In this document: positions 7,088 to 11,548 of the stretch, one piece after another
Layout: the number at the start of each line of letters is the position of its first letter
Numbering within the stretch: the first letter of the stretch is position 1
Assembly: GCA_013139435.1 (NCBI GenBank)
Contig: WTAW01000161.1
Coordinates: 1-11,548 of the forward strand
Direction of reading: 5' to 3'
Origin: Candidatus Aminicenantota bacterium
GTDB taxonomy: Bacteria > Acidobacteriota > Aminicenantia > Aminicenantales > Aminicenantaceae
Length of the DNA stretch: 11,548 bases
The notes under the pieces: generated by a model
Told to the model about the DNA's origin: nothing
Seen by the model: only the letters and a program-made list of their open reading frames with translations
Databases searched by the model: none
Program-made: the position numbers and the translations under genes

Positions 7088-7567
7088 ATGAAAAGATGGT
7101 ACGTTTTGAACACAAAACCCAAAAAGGAATTTCATGTGGAGAAGATCTTCATAGAAGCGGGATTCCGTATCTATAATCCAAAATATAAGCATGAAGAAAG
7201 AGTAAAACCCTTCTTCACGGGCTATGAATTCATCTACTTTGATTTTCCCGATCAGTATCAATTGGTCAAATATACCCGGGGAGTGAAAAAGATCGTCGGG
7301 ACTCAAGAAAGCCCTACAGCCATACCAGAGGAAGTGCTCGATGCGCTTAAAGCTAGAGAGGTGGATGGCCTGATCGAACTGTTGAAGTATGGAGAGGAAC
7401 CCGTGCTGGGTGATGAGATCGAGGTTGTAGTGGGTCCCCTCAAGGGTTTGAAAGGGATCTTTGAGAGAGAGATGTCGGATGCGGACAGAGTACTTATCCT
7501 ATTGAATTATGTGTCCTATCAGGGCCAGCTTGTAATCGAAAAGAAAAAACTGAAGAAAATCTTATGA
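7088..7567 (+). CDS. Specialised NusG paralog (RfaH/LoaP/UpxY-like transcription antitermination factor)
   Basis: The 159-residue protein begins with the NusG N-terminal domain (WYVLNTKPKKEFHVEK at 4-19, with GYEFIYFDF forming a core strand) and ends with a KOW domain (GDEIEVVVGPLKGLKGIF at 108-125). NusG-type proteins bind RNA polymerase; housekeeping NusG is usually about 175-180 residues and sits by secE and ribosomal protein genes. This copy is shorter and sits next to a nucleotide-sugar-type aminotransferase gene, as RfaH, UpxY and LoaP paralogs do near long polysaccharide or metabolite operons. I therefore infer an operon-specific antiterminator. It lies in the middle of the run, not at its head. 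AAGGA six bases before the ATG supports the start. No ops-like recruitment element was recognised. Confidence 0.88.
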   Translation: MKRWYVLNTKPKKEFHVEKIFIEAGFRIYNPKYKHEERVKPFFTGYEFIYFDFPDQYQLVKYTRGVKKIVGTQESPTAIPEEVLDALKAREVDGLIELLKYGEEPVLGDEIEVVVGPLKGLKGIFEREMSDADRVLILLNYVSYQGQLVIEKKKLKKIL

Positions 7568-7577
7568 TAGGGGCAAA

Positions 7578-8756
7578 ATGATGAAATTTCCATTATTGGA
7601 TCTAAAAGCGCAGTACAGGAGTATTGAGAAGGAACTCAAAGAACGCGTATCAGAGGTCCTTGACTCTCAGATGTTTATATTAGGTGCTGAGGTGAAAGAT
7701 CTAGAGGAGGAGCTTTCCGCGTATGTGGGTGCTAAACATGCAATCGGTGTTTCTTCGGGTTCGGATGCATTGATCATATCCCTGATGGCACTCCAAGTGG
7801 GCCCGGGAGATTCTGTGGTGACAACCCCGTTCACTTTTTTCGCCACAGGCGGTGCCATTGCAAGGCTCGGAGCAAAACCTGTGTTTTGCGATATCGAACC
7901 GAATACCTTCAACATCGACACAGCTAAGCTTGCCGAATTACTCGAGATTGAGATAGAAAAGAAGGGGAACTCCCAAATAAAAGGCATTATCCCGGTTCAT
8001 CTCTACGGACAGTGTGTGGACATGAAGCCCATCCAATCACTCGCCGAAAAATATGACCTGTTCGTGTTGGAGGATGCAGCTCAGGCCGTGGGCTCAGAGT
8101 ATCTGATGGATTCAGAAGTAAAAAGAGCCTGTACTCTGGGGGATCTGGGGATTTTGTCTTTTTATCCTGCCAAGAACCTCGGTGCATGCGGCGATGCGGG
8201 GATGGTGTTGACCAACGACCAAAATCTTATGGAAAGAATAAGGCTTTTGCGGGTTCATGGCTCTTCGAATAAGTACATGTATGATATCATTGGCGGCAAT
8301 TTTCGGATGGATGCCATCCAGGCGACTGTGCTTAGGGTGAAGCTCAAACACCTGGATTCTTGGATAATGGGAAGGCAACAGAAGGCAGCAAGATACGAAA
8401 CACTTTTTAGCTCAGCAGGATTGTTGGAAAAGGGTCTCATCCAAACACCCGAAGCCGTTTACAGAAATGCAGGGCTCAAATATTTCCATACCTACCACCA
8501 ATATGTCATTCGTGCGGATAGCCGTGATGATCTGCAGCTATATATGCGTGAAAAAGATGTTCCCTCAGCCATTTTTTATCCTATGCCCCTGCACCTCCAA
8601 AAATGTTTTGTCTATCTGGGATACAGAGAGGGAGATTTTCCAGAATCGGAAAAGTCGGCCTCAGAGGTTTTGGCTCTGCCTATCTATCCTGAACTATCTG
8701 AAGAAAATCAGGATTACGTTGTTAGCACAATCAAAGACTTCTACGCAGAACGCTAG
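7578..8756 (+). CDS. DegT/DnrJ/EryC1/StrS-family PLP aminotransferase
   Basis: This 392-residue fold-type I aminotransferase has SSGSDAL (59-65) for the PLP phosphate, TTPFTFFAT (82-90), Asp166 in LEDAAQA for the pyridine nitrogen, and SFYPAKNLGACGDAG (194-208) with PLP-binding Lys199. The C-terminal half holds RMDAIQATVL and a HTYHQYV strand. This family aminates keto groups of nucleotide-linked sugars or cyclitols, normally from glutamate or glutamine, giving aminosugars for O-antigen, capsule or natural products. Which sugar and which carbon cannot be read. The gene follows the NusG paralog by ten bases, with AGGGG before two adjacent ATGs (7578, 7581), so either may be used. It is the last gene of the run, and its stop overlaps that of the convergent D-aminoacylase remnant. 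Confidence 0.93.
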   Translation: MMKFPLLDLKAQYRSIEKELKERVSEVLDSQMFILGAEVKDLEEELSAYVGAKHAIGVSSGSDALIISLMALQVGPGDSVVTTPFTFFATGGAIARLGAKPVFCDIEPNTFNIDTAKLAELLEIEIEKKGNSQIKGIIPVHLYGQCVDMKPIQSLAEKYDLFVLEDAAQAVGSEYLMDSEVKRACTLGDLGILSFYPAKNLGACGDAGMVLTNDQNLMERIRLLRVHGSSNKYMYDIIGGNFRMDAIQATVLRVKLKHLDSWIMGRQQKAARYETLFSSAGLLEKGLIQTPEAVYRNAGLKYFHTYHQYVIRADSRDDLQLYMREKDVPSAIFYPMPLHLQKCFVYLGYREGDFPESEKSASEVLALPIYPELSEENQDYVVSTIKDFYAER

Positions 8757-8908
8757 CCTTTTGTCCGATGAAGGATTTTTCCAGGCAATTCGCCGGTATG
8801 TTTTCCTTTGTCAATGACGATTATCCCGTTAACGATCACCGTGTCGATTCCTTCGGAGTACTGCGCAGGTTCTGTGTAGGTGGCCAGATCGAATATTTGT
8901 GTGGTCAT
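8753..8908 (-). pseudogene. C-terminal remnant of an N-acyl-D-amino-acid deacylase (D-aminoacylase) gene
   Basis: The minus-strand frame from ATG 8908 to TAG 8753 encodes only 51 residues, with DLATYTEPAQYSEGIDTVIV, then NGIIVIDKGKHTGELPGKIL. This is the C-terminal tail of D-aminoacylases of the amidohydrolase superfamily, which are normally near 500 residues and zinc-dependent. All metal-binding and catalytic parts are gone, so the piece cannot act as the enzyme. It begins four bases after the stop of the dehydratase gene, as if a deletion joined that gene's end to the deacylase tail; recognisable similarity starts near residue 6. The AAAGAGAGATAG before the ATG is the end of the dehydratase gene and could serve as a ribosome binding site by chance. 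Its stop overlaps the aminotransferase stop. A translated small protein is possible but less likely. Confidence 0.75.
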
Positions 8909-8912
8909 AGCT

Positions 8913-9884
8913 CTATCTCTCTTTTAAGATTTTTTTCAATGTCTCCAAACTAATTTTCGCACCACTGATGACCAAAACAACATGTCTTCCGGAAAGTTGG
9001 TGTTTCCTCTTCAGGAACGAGGCCACGGCTACGGCAGCAGCGCCCTCGATCATCATATGATGTTTTTCAAGGACGAATAGGATCGCTTCTTTGATTTCCT
9101 CTTCGGAGACAAGAATATAGTCATCCACATAATCCCGGCATATGTCAAAAGTAATGGCTCCGGGTTCGATTCCACCTGCTGAACCGTCAGAAAGAGTGGG
9201 AAGGGATGCCATTTCGATGATATGGCCAGCTTTTATGGATTCGTACATCACCGCAGAATTTGCTGGCTGGCATCCAAAAAATTCTATGTTTGTGTTGATA
9301 GATTTTAAATATCCTGCGATTCCTCCGATCAGTCCGCCCCCTCCGACGCAAACAAAAACAGTATCGATCTTATCCACCTGGTCCTCTAATTCGATCCCAA
9401 TAGTGCCCTGACCTCCTATCACTTTGGGATCGTTGTAGGGAGAGATATAGATCTGACCGGTTTCTTCCGCGATTTTACGAGCGTGAACTTCGGTTTCTTG
9501 CCCACAGTCATCACCGTAGAATTGGACATCTACATCATACTGTCGGATCGCTTCGATCTTTGCCGGGGAGGCATAGTTTGGAAGGTAGGTTGTCCCCTTC
9601 AATCCCAATATGTGGCAAGCATGGGCAAAGGCACATCCATGATTTCCCGATGAAGCGGTCACCACTCCTTTATTTCTGTCTTCTCGACTGAGAGAGAGGA
9701 GTTTGTTGATAGCCCCACGGAATTTAAAAGAGCCGGTCACCTGGATATTTTCCAACTTGAGATAAACTTTGAAGTTTCCTTTTTGACTTAGGTATGAGGA
9801 AAACTCGACAGGAGTTTTCCTTATGTATGGCCGGATTCTTTGTTCGGCTTCAAGAGCTTCTTGTCTGATGTCATTGACCTTCAA
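8913..9884 (-). CDS. PLP-dependent serine/threonine dehydratase-like enzyme (fold type II)
   Basis: This is a catabolic-type threonine/serine dehydratase or serine-racemase-like protein with no ACT regulatory domain. From the proposed TTG start at 9884 it has 323 residues, the usual family length: PLP-lysine motif TGSFKFRGA (Lys54), SSGNHGCA (78-85) and the phosphate loop VGGGGLIGG (180-188). DGSAGGIEPG and EGAAAVAVA follow, and SGAK replaces the common SGGN near the end. The frame is open to an ATG at 10043, but those extra 53 residues look non-coding, family alignments begin near KVNDIRQEALEAE, and AAGGA lies nine bases before the TTG. The enzyme turns Ser or Thr into a 2-oxo acid plus ammonia, or racemises; which is unknown. 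The D-aminoacylase remnant follows four bases later, and the divergent racemase suggests a D-amino-acid role. Confidence 0.88.
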   Translation of the reverse strand: MKVNDIRQEALEAEQRIRPYIRKTPVEFSSYLSQKGNFKVYLKLENIQVTGSFKFRGAINKLLSLSREDRNKGVVTASSGNHGCAFAHACHILGLKGTTYLPNYASPAKIEAIRQYDVDVQFYGDDCGQETEVHARKIAEETGQIYISPYNDPKVIGGQGTIGIELEDQVDKIDTVFVCVGGGGLIGGIAGYLKSINTNIEFFGCQPANSAVMYESIKAGHIIEMASLPTLSDGSAGGIEPGAITFDICRDYVDDYILVSEEEIKEAILFVLEKHHMMIEGAAAVAVASFLKRKHQLSGRHVVLVISGAKISLETLKKILKER

Positions 9885-9953
9885 TGGCCCTATTCCTTTC
9901 CTTGTTGAATGTCCAATGTATACTCTATTTTTGCCATTAGAGCAACCGGAGGG

Positions 9954-9987
9954 TCTTGAGATCTTGAGATGCTTCTGTCTAGCTAGA
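9954..9987. repeat. Short tandem repeat and palindrome in the divergent intergenic region
   Basis: Two head-to-tail copies of TCTTGAGA (9954-9961 and 9962-9969) are followed by the perfect 10-base palindrome TCTAGCTAGA (9978-9987). They lie between the divergent dehydratase and racemase genes, where an operator for both could sit. Both elements are short enough to arise by chance; a regulatory role is inference. Confidence 0.25.
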
Positions 9988-10069
9988 TGATTTGTCTTTA
10001 TCTTTAAAGCCAAGATATAAGTTTTCGATCCATTCCTCGGCATATGTATTAGAGTTTGTTTTCGATTTT

Positions 10070-10078
10070 TGCTATATT
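10070..10078 (+). promoter_or_regulatory. Candidate extended -10 promoter for the racemase gene
   Basis: TGCTATATT (10070-10078) is an extended -10 element, TGN plus a hexamer with five of six matches to TATAAT. No good -35 is seen 17 bases upstream, as is common for extended -10 promoters. Transcription would begin near 10085, giving a leader of about 34 bases that contains the AAGGA ribosome binding site at 10106-10110. Confidence 0.4.
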
Positions 10079-10118
10079 AAAATCAAGGTGTATATTTTTC
10101 TCGACAAGGATATATAAA

Positions 10119-10811
10119 ATGAAAACAATCGGTCTTATCGGCGGTATGAGCTGGGAATCTTCCTTGGAATATTACCGGATCATCAATGAAACTGTAAAAA
10201 GAGAGCTCGGAGGATTCCACTCGGCAAAAAGTTTGATGTACTCTGTGGATTTTCAGGAGATCGAGGAACTGCAGCATCAGGGACGGTGGGAGGATGCGAC
10301 TCAGATGATGATCGATGCCGCGCATAGAGTGGAAAGGGGAGGTGCAGATTTTGTGGTCATCTGCACGAACACGATGCACAAAATGGCCGAAGAGGTTGAG
10401 AAAAGCATCCGCATTCCTTTGTTGCATATTGCCGATGTGACGGCTGCAAAGATCAAGGAGATGGGGCAGACGATCGTTGGCCTTCTGGGGACCAGATTTA
10501 CCATGGAACAGGATTTTTACAAAGGCCGATTAAGGGACAAATATGGAATAGATGTTCTCATCCCTGAAGAAGAGGAACGAATAGCTATTCACTCCATTCT
10601 CTATGATGAGCCTTGTTTGGGATCGATCAAGACAAAATCCAAAGATAAATTCAAAGACATCATTGCTAACCTTGAGACTCATGGTGCTGAGGGGATTATC
10701 TTAGGATGTACAGAGATTCCTCTGATCGTCAAACAAAAGGACTATGATATTTTTCTGTACGATACAACCACACTTCACGCCCAAGCGGCAGTCGATTTCG
10801 CACTGCTATAA
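10119..10811 (+). CDS. ygeA: Amino-acid racemase of the aspartate/glutamate racemase family (YgeA-like)
   Basis: This 230-residue PLP-independent racemase has the two catalytic cysteines in their standard settings: Cys82 in VICTNTMHK and Cys197 in ILGCTEIPLIV. It opens with GLIGGMSWESSLEYYR, the signature of the YgeA/RacX group, whose length and Cys spacing it matches. YgeA-type enzymes interconvert L and D forms of several amino acids such as homoserine, and some related enzymes act on aspartate; here the substrate is not fixed by the sequence. The ATG at 10119 is chosen over an in-frame ATG at 10056 because AAGGA lies eight bases before it and family homology begins there. The gene is divergent from the dehydratase and converges on the Nramp gene with a six-base overlap. 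D-amino acids would serve peptidoglycan, signalling or catabolism (inference). Confidence 0.92.
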   Translation: MKTIGLIGGMSWESSLEYYRIINETVKRELGGFHSAKSLMYSVDFQEIEELQHQGRWEDATQMMIDAAHRVERGGADFVVICTNTMHKMAEEVEKSIRIPLLHIADVTAAKIKEMGQTIVGLLGTRFTMEQDFYKGRLRDKYGIDVLIPEEEERIAIHSILYDEPCLGSIKTKSKDKFKDIIANLETHGAEGIILGCTEIPLIVKQKDYDIFLYDTTTLHAQAAVDFALL

Positions 10812-11548
10812 GAGGAGTCTATAAATATTCCATAGACCGAGCAGCGAAACTACGGCGACAATAACTGTACCAAGGACATTTTGTTTCCAGGTGTTGACAG
10901 CATCGCCCAAAATCCGCCGGCTGTTGAGTACGATCAGGAGGAAGATCGATGCGACAGGAAGGATGAGTCCGTTTGTTACTTGAGCAAAAACGATGACGAC
11001 GATCGGACTGAAATTGAATAGGGATACAGTGAAGCCAACGAGAATAACACCCAGCCAGACTGTCTGGAATTTTTTTGATTTATGCCCTTCCTTCCAGCCC
11101 AGTACTCCTGAGGATGCATAGGCGGCCGCATATGGTGCTGTGACAGCAGAGCTTATTCCAGCAGCAAAAAATCCTATCCCAAAAAGAACATTGGCCACAG
11201 AGCCGAAGAGTGGCTGAAGCTGAGTGGCCATCTGTGCTCCACTCTCCACAGAAATCCCTTGCGTATAAAAAGCCATTGCAGACGTGACGACAATGGATAC
11301 GGATATCAGTCCTCCCAAGGATATGGAGAACAGAAGGTCTCTGCGTACATCTTTCAAACTTGCTGTGGATTTCCATTTTTCCTTAACGGCCGAAGAGTGG
11401 AGGAAAAGGTTGTAGGGCACAACGGTCGTCCCCACCAAGGCCAGTATAAAAAGAAGCGAATTTTTGGGAAAAGAAGGCAAAAAGCCCCTAAGTACAGCAC
11501 CTATATCCGGTCTCATGATGATCGCAGTAGCCAGGAAGGAGGCGCTCA
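10806..11548 (-). CDS. Nramp-family divalent-metal transporter-like protein, C-terminal part (5' end outside window)
   Basis: The frame runs off the right edge; the internal ATG at 11516 lies inside the protein, with hydrophobic in-frame sequence (SASFLATAII) before it. About 246 residues are visible, roughly the last 60% of a normal 400-430-residue Nramp protein. The protein is strongly hydrophobic, with about six or seven membrane helices. The TM6 region reads ALVGTTVVPYNLFLHSS and is recognisable as the Nramp GATVMPHNLYLHS motif, but the metal-binding Met is Val, the preceding Ala is Thr, and the His is Tyr. The TM1 DPGN motif lies outside the window. Family members import Mn2+ or Fe2+ with protons; the changed site makes that specificity doubtful. 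The stop overlaps the convergent racemase gene. Confidence 0.87.
   Translation of the reverse strand, partial: SASFLATAIIMRPDIGAVLRGFLPSFPKNSLLFILALVGTTVVPYNLFLHSSAVKEKWKSTASLKDVRRDLLFSISLGGLISVSIVVTSAMAFYTQGISVESGAQMATQLQPLFGSVANVLFGIGFFAAGISSAVTAPYAAAYASSGVLGWKEGHKSKKFQTVWLGVILVGFTVSLFNFSPIVVIVFAQVTNGLILPVASIFLLIVLNSRRILGDAVNTWKQNVLGTVIVAVVSLLGLWNIYRLLL

Noticed and set aside
9885..10043. N-terminal extension of the dehydratase frame to an ATG at 10043
   Set aside because: The extra 53 residues show no family similarity, would overlap the control region, and a TTG at 9884 with AAGGA nine bases upstream gives the normal family length. The longer form is not fully excluded.
10056..10118. Upstream in-frame ATG for the racemase
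   Set aside because: Family homology begins at the ATG at 10119, which has AAGGA at the right distance; the upstream part overlaps the likely promoter.

Overview
The window is an 11.5 kb piece of a bacterial chromosome with medium GC content and compact, mostly same-strand gene blocks. The gene set includes a radical SAM/SPASM enzyme, a uroporphyrinogen-decarboxylase-like protein, a thiol-disulfide protein and a specialised NusG paralog. This fits an anaerobic or microaerophilic bacterium. No rRNA, tRNA or other clade-specific marker is present, so I do not name a phylum. No insertion sequence, CRISPR array or phage gene was seen, and no gene-free stretch exceeds 300 bases.

Layout. (1) 1-608 (+) is the C-terminal part of a DsbA-type thioredoxin-fold protein cut by the window edge. 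(2) 660-2616 (-) holds a TauE/SafE-family permease and, downstream of it, a UroD-superfamily protein. (3) 2617-2883 is a short intergenic stretch that carries the decayed C-terminal half of a response-regulator receiver domain. (4) 2884-4155 (+) is a radical SAM/SPASM protein with no visible precursor peptide. (5) 4340-8756 (+) is a tightly spaced five-gene run, probably one operon: zinc-dependent dehydrogenase, LsrF-like class I aldolase, carbon-nitrogen hydrolase, RfaH/LoaP-like NusG paralog, and DegT/DnrJ/EryC1/StrS aminotransferase. (6) 8753-10811 is a small amino-acid region: a 51-codon remnant of an N-acyl-D-amino-acid deacylase and a PLP-dependent serine/threonine dehydratase (both -), and a divergent YgeA-type amino-acid racemase (+). 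(7) 10806-11548 (-) is the C-terminal part of an Nramp-family transporter cut by the window edge.

How they may work together. The five-gene run has the enzyme types needed to oxidise a polyol or sugar, make or break a C-C bond next to a ketone, hydrolyse an amide and aminate a keto-sugar. The NusG paralog next to the sugar aminotransferase suggests a link to surface-glycan or specialised-metabolite genes, but no glycosyltransferase is in view. The dehydratase, deacylase remnant and racemase look like a D-amino-acid module whose deacylase has been almost entirely lost. Two convergent gene pairs overlap at their stop codons (8753-8756 and 10806-10811), leaving no room for ordinary intergenic terminators.

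The points most worth a second look are the carbon-nitrogen hydrolase with Met where the catalytic Lys is expected, the Nramp protein without the family's metal-binding Met, the UroD-like protein without the zinc-ligand Cys residues, two gene remnants (receiver domain and D-aminoacylase), and the unassigned five-gene operon. I do not claim that a proven new system is present; the five-gene operon and the orphan radical SAM/SPASM enzyme are the best candidates.
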